From a virus: DNA of 45,551 bases. Made by a program: the position numbers and the translations under genes. This document shows, piece by piece, positions 6,405-12,950 of the stretch (its first letter is position 1; each line of letters opens with the position of its first letter). The stretch is taken from positions 1 through 45,551 of IMG/VR virus record IMGVR_UViG_3300037235_000080. The stretch is one strand, 5' to 3'. The notes beneath the pieces were generated by a model. That model made no database searches. It was not told the origin of the DNA and saw nothing but the letters and a program-made list of their open reading frames with translations.

Positions 6405-7196
6405 ATGATCGTCCGCCTCGGCATCCCGGCCTGCTTTAACCGATTCTCCGGCGTCGCCAAGTCGCTCGGCTCGCCCATCCTGGTCAGCGCCAACGCGTTC
6501 CGCCGCGACGGCAAGTTCTGGCGCCCGTCGGCCGATCTGTTCCACGGCGCCGACGTCGCGCTCGACAGCGCCGGCTTTGTCGCCATGTTCCGATATCGCG
6601 GCTACCCCTGGACCCAGGCCGAGTATGTCGCGCTCGCGGCTTCGCACCCATGGACGTGGTGGGCCGCGATGGACTTCTGCTGCGAGCCCCAGATCGCCCG
6701 TGACCGCGACGAGGTCGCCCGGCGCGTCCTCGAGACCGCCATGATGCTCGAGCGCAACCGCGACGAGGCCGAGATCCAGGGCGTCAAGCCTCCGATGCCC
6801 GTCCTCCAGGGATGGCTACCCGAGGACTACCTCGTGTGCGCCGAGATGATGGGCGACCTCCCGGCCCTCGTCGGCGTCGGCTCAGTCTGCCGCCGTCCAC
6901 TCAGGGGCGACGACGGCGTGCTCGCGGTCATTGCCGCGCTCGACCGCCATCTCCCGAAGTCCGTGGGCCTCCACCTCTTCGGCGTCAAGGGCAGCGCCAT
7001 CGGTGTGCTCGCGGGCCATCCTCGCATCACATCCATGGACAGTCAGGCATGGGACCGCGCCGCACGCTGGGAAGCCAGCAAGGGCCGCTTCTCCTGCTCC
7101 GTCGCCCACCGCGAGAACCACATGCGCCGCTGGCATCAAGAGCAGATCGGCCAACTCGGGCTGTTCGCGTCCAGTCGGCAGGGCGTCCTGATCTGA
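6405..7196 (+). CDS. dpdA: DpdA-like 7-deazaguanine DNA transglycosylase
   Basis: 263 aa. The motif order recalls the tRNA-guanine-transglycosylase fold used by phage DpdA proteins, which swap guanine in DNA for a 7-deazaguanine base: LDSAGF (53-58, candidate catalytic Asp54), MDFCCEP (89-95), GWLPEDY (136-142), VGVGSVCRR (156-164), LHLFGVKG (189-196) and SMDSQAW (210-216, candidate Asp212). Length fits the short phage DpdA type. No preQ0-synthesis gene (folE, queD, queE, queC) is in the window, so the modified base would come from the host or from genes outside. A -10-like hexamer lies 8 nt before the ATG with no ribosome site. Confidence 0.75.
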   Translation: MIVRLGIPACFNRFSGVAKSLGSPILVSANAFRRDGKFWRPSADLFHGADVALDSAGFVAMFRYRGYPWTQAEYVALAASHPWTWWAAMDFCCEPQIARDRDEVARRVLETAMMLERNRDEAEIQGVKPPMPVLQGWLPEDYLVCAEMMGDLPALVGVGSVCRRPLRGDDGVLAVIAALDRHLPKSVGLHLFGVKGSAIGVLAGHPRITSMDSQAWDRAARWEASKGRFSCSVAHRENHMRRWHQEQIGQLGLFASSRQGVLI

Positions 7197-7217
7197 CCCT
7201 ACCGGCTGCCATGCACG

Positions 7218-7246
7218 TTGCGCCGTTTTGGGCGCGCGGGTATCGT
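7218..7246 (+). promoter_or_regulatory. Candidate promoter for terminase small subunit
   Basis: TTGCGC (7218-7223), a 17-nt spacer and TATCGT (7241-7246). The hexamer ends 8 nt before the ATG at 7255, and no Shine-Dalgarno is present, suggesting a leaderless transcript. The -35 match is weak (3 of 6). Confidence 0.35.
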
Positions 7247-7254
7247 GGCGCTCG

Positions 7255-8034
7255 ATGGTTGATCGATCTGGCCTCGCCGAAACGTTGAGCAACGGGCACA
7301 TTGACGCCGGGGTGCTGGCGACGCTGTGCCGGCAGCGCGGGCTGACGGAGCGGCAGACGGCGTTCACGGTGAACTTCCTGGCCGTGGAGCGGAACGCCTC
7401 GAAGGCCTATCGCGAGTCCTACGACGTCAAGGTCAAGACGGCGACGCGCTGGGTGATGATCGAGGCGCTGAAGCTGCTACGGCATCCCAAGATCGCGCCG
7501 TTGATCCAGGAATACCGCGATAAGGTGGAGCCGGCGATCGCCCAGGCAGTGGTCGACATTTCGGCCGTGAACCGTGCGTCGATCCTCAACCAACTGCGGA
7601 AGATCGGCTTCGCCAATCTGAGCCGCTATGGGCGCATCGACGAGGAGGGACAATTCATCGTCGACCTCAGTGCCTGCAGCGAGGACGATATGGCGGCGAT
7701 CCAGGAGATCAAGGTCGAGGAGACGACGGACGCAGTCGGCAAGGTGATGCGCAGGACGTGGATCAAGCTGTCGCCGCCGCGCCAGGCGCTGGAGCTGATG
7801 GGGCGGGAGATCGGGATGTTCCCGCTGCAGCACAAGGTCGAGGTCGAGGACACGACGCCGCCCGAGGTCCGGGAGGAGCGGGCGAAGCAGCGGCGGCAGA
7901 CGATCGAGTGGCTGCGCGAGATGGAGCGCGGGCGGCACCTGCCGGCGCCTGCGCCCGGCGGCCCGATCATCGACCAGGAGCCCGAGGCCGCGCCAGCGAA
8001 GCCGAACGGGAAGGGAAATGGCCATGACCGGTAG
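7255..8034 (+). CDS. terS: Terminase small subunit
   Basis: 259 aa. The N-terminus has LTERQTAFTVNFLAVERNAS, matching the Terminase_2 pattern (LTxkQxxFvxxYL...N), then a helix-turn-helix segment ending with LLRHPKIAPLIQEYRDK. This part binds the packaging site on phage DNA. The middle includes IQEIKVEETTDAVGKVMRR and LELMGREIGMFPLQHK, as in many small terminases. The C-terminus is charged and Pro-rich. Unusually, the large subunit lies about 10.5 kb downstream. The ATG at 7255 was preferred to upstream in-frame codons because of the promoter spacing. Confidence 0.85.
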   Translation: MVDRSGLAETLSNGHIDAGVLATLCRQRGLTERQTAFTVNFLAVERNASKAYRESYDVKVKTATRWVMIEALKLLRHPKIAPLIQEYRDKVEPAIAQAVVDISAVNRASILNQLRKIGFANLSRYGRIDEEGQFIVDLSACSEDDMAAIQEIKVEETTDAVGKVMRRTWIKLSPPRQALELMGREIGMFPLQHKVEVEDTTPPEVREERAKQRRQTIEWLREMERGRHLPAPAPGGPIIDQEPEAAPAKPNGKGNGHDR

Positions 8035-8236
8035 GACGCGAGAGGCGGCCATCCAGGAGGTCACGCGCATCGGCGTGCGTCCAGGCGAGCCAGAGTTCGA
8101 GAAGATGCTCGACGCCTCGATGCGCGGCTGGCCAGCGTGGCGGATCGCGCAAGCCTATGACCTGTCGCCCTCGCTGATCTATCGCCTGGGCGGTCCAGTT
8201 CCGGAATATCAGCGAGCGGTCAAGAGGCCGTCATAG
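8024..8236 (+). CDS. Small HTH-like protein
   Basis: 70 aa from the ATG at 8024, which has AAGGGA at proper distance; an in-frame ATG at 8018 is too close to it. It overlaps the terminase gene end. The segment GWPAWRIAQAYDLSPSLIYR resembles a helix-turn-helix as in small transposase-like or excision-type proteins. Too short for a firm family call. Confidence 0.55.
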   Translation: MTGRTREAAIQEVTRIGVRPGEPEFEKMLDASMRGWPAWRIAQAYDLSPSLIYRLGGPVPEYQRAVKRPS

Positions 8237-8241
8237 CGCGC

Positions 8242-8550
8242 ATGCCATTGGTCCGGTGCACCAACTGCGGCGGCGAAGGCCACTGGGCCGGCAACTGCCA
8301 CCTGCCCAAGAAGGCAAGCGCCAAACCACGGAGAAAGGCTAATGGCAATCACAGTGTCGCTCGTACTGCTGTCGCTGATCAGCTTGCTCTCGACGCGGCG
8401 CATGAACAGGATCGAGCGGCGCCTCAGCCGCCTAGAGACCGCGTTAAGCTTACCGCCCCTCCAGGGGAGTGCGCCTACTGCGACAACCGCCGCGCCTACC
8501 TCGCCAAAGCCATGAGGAAGAGCCGGAAGAAGGCCAAGGACCCCGCGTGA
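8242..8550 (+). CDS. CCHC zinc-knuckle protein
   Basis: 102 aa. Residues 6-19 read CTNCGGEGHWAGNC, an exact CX2CX4HX4C zinc knuckle of the kind that binds single-stranded nucleic acid. The C-terminus has a second pair, GECAYCDNRRAYLAKAMRKS, followed by a basic tail. Both metal sites sit in this frame, supporting it, yet the middle third also encodes a membrane peptide in another frame (8342-8515). Its stop overlaps the acetyltransferase ATG (TGATG). Confidence 0.65.
   Translation: MPLVRCTNCGGEGHWAGNCHLPKKASAKPRRKANGNHSVARTAVADQLALDAAHEQDRAAPQPPRDRVKLTAPPGECAYCDNRRAYLAKAMRKSRKKAKDPA
8342..8515 (+). CDS. Nested small membrane protein in the +1 frame
   Basis: 57 aa, fully inside the zinc-knuckle gene. 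GGAGAAAGGCT lies directly before its ATG, one of the better ribosome sites in the area. The product begins MAITVSLVLLSLISLLS, a membrane helix, then a basic amphipathic segment (RRMNRIERRLSRLETAL) and a Pro/Ala/Thr-rich end. A membrane anchor followed by a basic helix is typical of small phage membrane peptides. No homology is claimed; expression is inferred from the ribosome site. Confidence 0.45.
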   Translation: MAITVSLVLLSLISLLSTRRMNRIERRLSRLETALSLPPLQGSAPTATTAAPTSPKP

Positions 8551-8957
8551 TGCTGACCGTCGAGTCGACGCCGCTCGTCGCCGATGTCCGGTTCCTGCAC
8601 GAGGGGCTGCTGGAGTTCAACCGCGAGGCCACGGGTGGCGGCGAGGAGCTCGGGGTCTTCGAGCGGCTGCATGGCGAGTTCATGGGCGGCGCCTACGGCT
8701 GGACCTGGGGCGGGACCTGCTACCTCCGCTACGTGTTCGTCCCCGAGGTGCTGCGCCGGCTCGGCCTCGGCCGGAAGATCATGCGTGCGGTCGAGTCCGA
8801 GGCGCGCCGCCGCGGCTGCCACCAGATCATGCTCGAGACGCACAGCTTCCAGGCGCCGGGGTTCTACCGTAAGCTGGGGTTCGAGGTCACGTGCGAGATC
8901 GCGGACTATCCCCGCGGCCACCGGCACATGACGATGGTCAAGCGGCTGGGAGAGTGA
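8550..8957 (+). CDS. GNAT-family N-acetyltransferase
   Basis: 135 aa. Motif A of the Gcn5-related fold is clear: YVFVPEVLRRLGLGRKIMRA, with RxxGxG for acetyl-CoA pyrophosphate binding (about residues 70-78). It is followed by AVESEARRRGCHQIMLETHS and FQAPGFYRKLGFEV, the motif B strand-loop with the YxKLGF signature. Acceptor substrate unknown; phage GNAT proteins can modify host proteins or small molecules. It starts at a TGATG overlap with the zinc-knuckle gene. Confidence 0.85.
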   Translation: MLTVESTPLVADVRFLHEGLLEFNREATGGGEELGVFERLHGEFMGGAYGWTWGGTCYLRYVFVPEVLRRLGLGRKIMRAVESEARRRGCHQIMLETHSFQAPGFYRKLGFEVTCEIADYPRGHRHMTMVKRLGE

Positions 8958-8959
8958 CG

Positions 8960-9286
8960 ATGGATGAGAACGACGGTCTCGACATCCCGCCCCGGCCGAC
9001 GAGCGCCAGGGACGCTTCCCGCGAGGCGACACGCGAGTGGCTGAAGGCGAAGATGGCGCAGCCGCCCTGGCATGAAGAGCCGCGCCCGGCGAGAGAGGCA
9101 CGGCTCTGGATTGCCGTCGGGAGCGCCGTCGTCGCGATCCTGGCCGCCCTCGGTTACCTGGAGCTACGTGCGGTCGAGGATCACGTCATGGCCTGCGGCG
9201 GCGAGATGTGGCTCGACGCCAACGGCGAGGCCACGCGCTACGTGCTCGACTGCAGCAAGAGCGAAATGGTCGTGCACCGGCCCTGA
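8960..9286 (+). CDS. Single-pass membrane protein
   Basis: 108 aa. The ATG at 8960 has GGGAGAG upstream. A charged N-terminal half (about 45 residues, likely cytoplasmic) is followed by one membrane helix (LWIAVGSAVVAILAALGYL) and a 40-residue tail with two Cys (VMACGGEMWL, VLDCSKSE) that could form a disulfide in the periplasm. This N-in topology with a short C-terminal domain would fit a lysis-accessory or surface protein, but no family is recognised. Confidence 0.6.
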   Translation: MDENDGLDIPPRPTSARDASREATREWLKAKMAQPPWHEEPRPAREARLWIAVGSAVVAILAALGYLELRAVEDHVMACGGEMWLDANGEATRYVLDCSKSEMVVHRP

Positions 9287-9353
9287 AGATCGCGGTTGCG
9301 GCGCGCGGCGGTTGAGGAGTAGAAGTCAAGACCGCCCGAGAGGTACCCCACCC

Positions 9354-9641
9354 ATGCCACGCGTCGCTTCCGCCATGCCCCGCCTCTCGCCGACGCTGGA
9401 GGACTGCGACATCATCGGCCGCCGGCTGATCCGCGTCGTGCGGGAGTGGCGCCGCCATCACCCTCACCGCGAGCGCCGCTTCGGCAAGGCCACGGAGGTC
9501 GCCGCCATGGTCCAAGTCATCAAGCGCGCGACCGAGGACTACATGGAGTTTGGCCCGTCGCCGAGCGCCGTCGGCTTCGCGATCGCCACCTTCGATCAGG
9601 ACGAAGCTATCCAAGAGTTCATCAGGAGGAGCTTGCCATGA
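9354..9641 (+). CDS. Small hypothetical protein
   Basis: 95 aa. AGAGG precedes the ATG at 9354. Basic helical N-terminal half (IIGRRLIRVVREWRRHHPHR), then a helical part rich in charged residues (AAMVQVIKRATEDYMEFGPS and DQDEAIQEFIRRSL). The 68-bp gap before it shows no convincing promoter. It overlaps the next gene by ATGA. Function unknown. Confidence 0.55.
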   Translation: MPRVASAMPRLSPTLEDCDIIGRRLIRVVREWRRHHPHRERRFGKATEVAAMVQVIKRATEDYMEFGPSPSAVGFAIATFDQDEAIQEFIRRSLP

Positions 9642-9934
9642 GTGTCCCGAGCGTGAACGAGGTCCGGGGTCTGGTGCAGCGGCACACCGAGAACCTCTAC
9701 AACGAGGCCGTGACGGTGTTCGGCTATCACGGCCACCCGGACGGCCCCGCCATGACCGACGATGACGTGAAGCGTCTGACCGAGGCGCAGGCGACCCTGA
9801 CCCAGGCCCTGATGGAGCGCTACCAGCGCAAGGGCGAGGTGCTGGCGAAGCGCCAGGCCGAAGCGGATGAGGCCAAGCGTGCGCTGGAGCGGCAGAACCG
9901 CGCCGCGGCCGAACTCACGAAGAGACCGCGCTGA
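9638..9934 (+). CDS. Small coiled-coil protein
   Basis: 98 aa, ATGA overlap with the gene before. The C-terminal half is a long uninterrupted charged helix (EVLAKRQAEADEAKRALERQ) that predicts a coiled coil. The N-terminal part contains RHTENLYNEAVTVFGYHGHP. No family is recognised. Confidence 0.55.
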   Translation: MSVPSVNEVRGLVQRHTENLYNEAVTVFGYHGHPDGPAMTDDDVKRLTEAQATLTQALMERYQRKGEVLAKRQAEADEAKRALERQNRAAAELTKRPR

Positions 9935-10104
9935 TGAGTCTCGGTCGCGTTCCGACAGAAATCGGTCTTTTGGTCAGGGCCGCGCGCGAGTGGCGCGATG
10001 CGCGGCGACTGGCGGTGGCCGAGCCGAGCAAGCCAGGCGCTATGGATCGGCTGGCGAGGGCAGAACATGTCCTCGCCGCCTGTGTCGGCGACCTGGACAC
10101 ATGA
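9934..10104 (+). CDS. Very small hypothetical protein
   Basis: 56 aa, starting at a TGATG junction with the gene before and ending in an ATGA overlap with the gene after. It encodes a helical, charged peptide (LLVRAAREWRDARRLAVAEP, then MDRLARAEHVLAACVGDLDT). The double overlap and unbroken spacing support it as real although no family is recognised. Confidence 0.5.
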   Translation: MSLGRVPTEIGLLVRAAREWRDARRLAVAEPSKPGAMDRLARAEHVLAACVGDLDT

Positions 10105-10367
10105 CCGAGCCCGCGGCCCTGACCGCCGCCAAGGTCTCCGAGGTCTTCGACCACGAGCACGAGGAGTGCTTCCACGACCTCTTCAAGGGTTCGTGGGCGC
10201 TCCGCCCGCGGTGCCGCTTCTCGGACGCGCGCTGGCGCTACGTGCCGCTGCGGTTCGACCCGCGCCGGCCGGCCTGGGGCATCTTCGACCGCCTGGAGCG
10301 GCGCTACGTCGACGACGAGATCCATCAGATCTCGCTGGAGCAGCTGAGGTCGAGGATACTGGACTGA
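10101..10367 (+). CDS. Small hypothetical protein
   Basis: 88 aa, ATGA overlap at the start. Aromatic and Arg-rich: HEECFHDLFKGSWALRPRCR, FSDARWRYVPLRFDPRRPAW, GIFDRLERRYVDDEI. It looks like a compact folded domain, but no family is recognised. It ends in a TGATG overlap with the next small gene. Confidence 0.55.
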   Translation: MTEPAALTAAKVSEVFDHEHEECFHDLFKGSWALRPRCRFSDARWRYVPLRFDPRRPAWGIFDRLERRYVDDEIHQISLEQLRSRILD

Positions 10368-10510
10368 TGGAACATTGGGCGGAGCGGAAAGGACGAACGC
10401 GGGACACTGGCCAACCCGCCGCTCTTCATCACCGGACGCCAGCCCTTCAAGTGCGGATCAGCTCGCGAGGCGCCGCCATGCCTAGGGATAGGGTGACGCC
10501 CAATGTCTGA
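10367..10510 (+). CDS. Possible very small basic protein
   Basis: 47 aa. It starts at a TGATG junction and its stop overlaps the next start by 8 bp, which fits the gene packing here. The peptide is basic and low in hydrophobic residues (MEHWAERKGRTRDTGQPAAL), with no motif. Supported only by position and frame. Confidence 0.35.
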   Translation: MEHWAERKGRTRDTGQPAALHHRTPALQVRISSRGAAMPRDRVTPNV

Positions 10511-10694
10511 GACGCCGCTACCGATTCGCTTCGTGATCTTCGTCGGCGAGACCCCGATCGAGATCGACCTCAAGCAGATGTCGCCGACGATGCGGCTGGG
10601 GTTCCGTGATCTGGCCGCGGAGGCTCGGCTGCTGGTCAGCGCACTCCCGCCGTCGTGCTCTGGCTCGGTCCCGATGCTGCCGCAGAGAACCTGA
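10503..10694 (+). CDS. Small hypothetical protein
   Basis: 63 aa. AGGGTGA lies upstream of the ATG. The N-terminus has a beta-like segment (IRFVIFVGETPIEIDLKQMS), then a helix (MRLGFRDLAAEARLLVSAL). No motif or family is recognised. Confidence 0.45.
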   Translation: MSETPLPIRFVIFVGETPIEIDLKQMSPTMRLGFRDLAAEARLLVSALPPSCSGSVPMLPQRT

Positions 10695-10705
10695 AGGAGG
10701 TGGAC

Positions 10706-10990
10706 ATGCTCAAGCTCATCATGGGCGGCCCGAAGCCGGGCCGGAACGCCAACCGGACCTGGCAGGAGGTCGAGGATCTGCTGGAGACGCTCGCGCCACT
10801 GGCGCGCAAGTTCTTCGAGCGGCGCGAGATCTCGATCTGGGCCAACCCAGACGATGGCGTGCAGATCATCCTGAAGGCCGACGGCGCCGAGTACACGGGC
10901 AAAGGGCGCGACCCCTGGGAGGCGGCGCAGGACCTGGGCAAGAAGGCAGCGGCGGTCGCCGAGGCACTGGCTAAGACGATTCCTCAATGA
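10706..10990 (+). CDS. Small hypothetical protein
   Basis: 94 aa. GGAGGTGGAC stands right before the ATG at 10706, fixing the start over an upstream in-frame ATG. The sequence shows a helix (TWQEVEDLLETLAPLARKFF), a short beta region (EISIWANPDDGVQIILKADG) and a C-terminal Ala-rich helix. This may be a small alpha/beta domain; no family is recognised. Confidence 0.6.
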   Translation: MLKLIMGGPKPGRNANRTWQEVEDLLETLAPLARKFFERREISIWANPDDGVQIILKADGAEYTGKGRDPWEAAQDLGKKAAAVAEALAKTIPQ

Positions 10991-11142
10991 TGCCGTGCCA
11001 GCGCTGCGGACGCGAGCACGGTCCGCATCCGATCTGCAACTACGGCGTCCATCCGTTCGACTTCGTCACGAGCCCGATCTTCTACATGCCGGCTATTGTG
11101 GGCGCCGTGCTCGGGATCATCTCCGCCGTCCTGGGCTTGTAA
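10987..11142 (+). CDS. Tiny zinc-site plus membrane-helix protein
   Basis: 51 aa, ATGA overlap at the start and TAATG overlap at the end. The N-terminus carries CQRCGREHGPHPIC, a plausible zinc site (three Cys and two His), followed by a hydrophobic C-terminal helix (YMPAIVGAVLGIISAVLGL). Small phage membrane proteins of this build exist, but the function cannot be told from sequence. Confidence 0.5.
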   Translation: MMPCQRCGREHGPHPICNYGVHPFDFVTSPIFYMPAIVGAVLGIISAVLGL

Positions 11143-11492
11143 TGTCGCTCCGCGATGCCTTGGTCACGCTCACGACCTATCGCCCCGGCGAGCGCTGGGC
11201 GGTGTGGGCCGACAGCCAGAACCAAGTTCAGATGTGCCGCCTCGACAGTCACCTGGGCGCCGGTACGTGGGCGACGCCGATCGGCCACATGACCGAGGGC
11301 GAGATGGCGAAGCGCGGCTGGGTCAAGATCCCGGGACCGGAAAGCGCCGCGGAACGCTACCGTGTGGCGCTCGAGACGGTCGAGGCGGGACGCCCAGCGG
11401 GCTCGCCGGAAAGCACCCTGGCGAGCGACGGTAGCTGGCGCGAATTCGCGCGTGATCTACAGCGCGTCGCCCGAATGGCGCTGCGGCCATGA
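11142..11492 (+). CDS. Hypothetical protein
   Basis: 116 aa, TAATG overlap at the start. N-terminal part of beta character (ERWAVWADSQNQVQMCRLDS), middle GHMTEGEMAKRGWVKIPG, then a helical end (FARDLQRVARMALRP). It sits directly before the HigA-like gene, the place where a HigB toxin would be expected, but it has none of the RelE/HigB-type basic residues or pattern, so it is not called a toxin. Confidence 0.55.
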   Translation: MSLRDALVTLTTYRPGERWAVWADSQNQVQMCRLDSHLGAGTWATPIGHMTEGEMAKRGWVKIPGPESAAERYRVALETVEAGRPAGSPESTLASDGSWREFARDLQRVARMALRP

Positions 11493-11725
11493 GAAAGCCG
11501 TCGCACCCCGGCGCGCTGATGCGCGAGCAGCTGAAGATCCCGATCGCCTCCGCGGGCCGACGGATGGGAGTGAGCCGCGCGGCGCTGTCGGCGACGCTGG
11601 CCGGCAAGAGTTCGCTGACGGCCGATATGGCGTTGCGCTTCGGGCGCCTCGTCGGCGCCGCGCCGGAGCTCTACCTGAACATGCAGGCGAAGCTCGACCT
11701 CTGGAAAGCTCGCCGAAGCCGATGA
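11489..11725 (+). CDS. HigA-family antitoxin-like XRE protein (solo)
   Basis: 78 aa. It matches the HigA antidote pattern closely: HPGALMREQL, then IASAGRRMGVSRAALSATLA with GKSSLTADMALRFGRLVGAA, ending PELYLNMQAKLDLWKA (compare family ending PEFWLNLQxxYDL). HigA proteins neutralise the HigB ribosome-dependent mRNase and repress their operon. No higB-like gene lies on either side, so this is an orphan antitoxin, perhaps acting on a host toxin, or a small regulator. ATGA overlaps both neighbours. Confidence 0.8.
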   Translation: MRKPSHPGALMREQLKIPIASAGRRMGVSRAALSATLAGKSSLTADMALRFGRLVGAAPELYLNMQAKLDLWKARRSR

Positions 11726-12192
11726 AGTCCCGGACCAAGATCACCCGGCACATCAAGATGCTGTTCCAGGCGCAGGACGGGCTCTGCTTCCTGTGCGACC
11801 AAGCGATGCTGCTCGAGCGTGGCGAGCAGGATCCGCACGGCCTCGTCGTGAGCAAGGAGCACGTCTACCCGATCGGGCACCCGATGCGTCGGACGCACGA
11901 CGGCCACGGCGTGGTGCTGTCGCACGCCGACTGCAACAGCGAGCGCGGGCCGCGGTGGCCGACGGAAGCCGAGGTCGAGAAGGCGAAGCAGATCCACGCG
12001 CGCCTCGGCGAGATCCCGCCCGAGGGAACGACGCAGCGGCGCCTGCGCAAGCGGGTCGAGACCGTAAAATCCGCACTCGACGGCAAGGGCCGGCTTCCAA
12101 CGCCGCTGGCGGTGCAGCAGGCGGAATGGAACCAGCTTCCGTTCAACCCGGCATTGCCTGGGCTCGCGGAAAGGCGTACCAAGGACGCATGA
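11722..12192 (+). CDS. HNH endonuclease
   Basis: 156 aa. It has the beta-beta-alpha-metal layout: a CFLCDQ zinc pair near the N-terminus, SKEHVYPIGHPMRRTHDGHG with the first catalytic His, then LSHADCNSERGPRWPT, the second half of the HNH core. The C-terminal half is basic. Possible jobs are homing-type cleavage or assisting packaging (phage HNH proteins often lie near terminases), but position in the accessory block argues for a free-standing nuclease. Confidence 0.8.
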   Translation: MKSRTKITRHIKMLFQAQDGLCFLCDQAMLLERGEQDPHGLVVSKEHVYPIGHPMRRTHDGHGVVLSHADCNSERGPRWPTEAEVEKAKQIHARLGEIPPEGTTQRRLRKRVETVKSALDGKGRLPTPLAVQQAEWNQLPFNPALPGLAERRTKDA

Positions 12193-12443
12193 CCTGTCGC
12201 TCGATGGAATTGCCCGGTGGCGGATACGCGATCGTCTGCGGGCCGAAGCCGCGTGGTGGCCGCTGCTGGGCGTGCAAGCGGCCAGGGACGCGGCTCTGCG
12301 ACTGGAAGATGGGCGAGGGCAAGACCTGCGACCGTCCGATCTGCTCCGACCACGCTGAGACCGTGGCGCCCAACAAGGACCTGTGTCCCGAGCACCAGGA
12401 AGCCTATCGGGTGTGGCTGGCCAAGCGGCAGGCCGCGTCGTGA
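12189..12443 (+). CDS. Cysteine-rich zinc-binding small protein
   Basis: 84 aa, ATGA overlap. It has CWACKRPGTRLCDW, then CDRPICSDHAETVAP and LCPEHQEAY: about seven Cys and two His arranged like a treble zinc-ribbon, a pattern I recall from small proteins in phages of proteobacteria. Likely a protein- or nucleic-acid-binding module. Target unknown. Confidence 0.65.
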   Translation: MTCRSMELPGGGYAIVCGPKPRGGRCWACKRPGTRLCDWKMGEGKTCDRPICSDHAETVAPNKDLCPEHQEAYRVWLAKRQAAS

Positions 12444-12592
12444 AGCTCCGCCGCACGCCCCACGCGATCGCGGTCACGGTGGCCCTCGTGGCCCTGGCCG
12501 TCGTCGCCCCGGCGGTGTTCGAGGCCCTGATGCTGGCCGTGGGCTCGGTCACGACGGCGGTCGCGGTGGTCATCTACTGGCACTTCGCATGA
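12440..12592 (+). CDS. Small two-helix membrane protein (holin-like size)
   Basis: 50 aa from a GTG that overlaps the previous stop (GTGA). After a short basic N-terminus (KLRRTPH) come two hydrophobic segments: AIAVTVALVALAVVAPAVF and ALMLAVGSVTTAVAVVIYW. Size and topology would suit a small holin or membrane-perturbing peptide, but no endolysin is nearby, so this stays a guess. Confidence 0.5.
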   Translation: MKLRRTPHAIAVTVALVALAVVAPAVFEALMLAVGSVTTAVAVVIYWHFA

Positions 12593-12807
12593 TCTGGGTC
12601 CTCGTCGTCGTTTGCCTGCAGTCGCCCGACAACTGGGTGAACCACTGCAAGCCGCCCATGGAGGCGGTCACGATCCAGGTGTTTGCGTCGAAGCAGCTAT
12701 GCGAGGCCTACCAGCCGATTGTCTCGCCCGGTCACTCGTTCGCCTTCACATGCATAGAGATGGAGGGGCGCATCGATGACGCCGATGCCCCTACGCAGGT
12801 GCGGTGA
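12589..12807 (+). CDS. Small exported protein candidate
   Basis: 72 aa, ATGA overlap at the start and TGATG overlap at the end. The N-terminus MIWVLVVVCLQS is hydrophobic and could be a short signal or anchor. The rest has three further Cys (NHCKPP, QLCEAY, FTCIEM) consistent with disulfides outside the cytoplasm. Function unknown. Confidence 0.45.
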   Translation: MIWVLVVVCLQSPDNWVNHCKPPMEAVTIQVFASKQLCEAYQPIVSPGHSFAFTCIEMEGRIDDADAPTQVR

Positions 12808-12950
12808 TGGAAGCGCCTAAATGCAAGACCTGCGGGGAGCGGCACTGGGGCGTGGCGCACGTCTTCGGCGCATCCAAGGCCGCGCCGGGCAAGGCGAAGC
12901 CCAAGGGCCTGCAGCGCAAGAAGCCGCTCCGGCGGAAGGGAACGAGATGA
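12807..12950 (+). CDS. Tiny basic protein with CxxC...H site
   Basis: 47 aa, starting at a TGATG overlap and ending in an ATGA overlap with the Acb2-like gene. It reads CKTCGERHWGVAH near the N-terminus, a possible zinc site, followed by a Lys/Arg-rich tail (QRKKPLRRKGTR). Possibly a nucleic-acid-binding peptide. Confidence 0.5.
   Translation: MEAPKCKTCGERHWGVAHVFGASKAAPGKAKPKGLQRKKPLRRKGTR

Noticed and set aside
11142-11492. Considered as a HigB toxin partner of the HigA-like protein
   Set aside because: Wrong length and pattern for RelE/HigB and no catalytic basic residues; order is also not typical.
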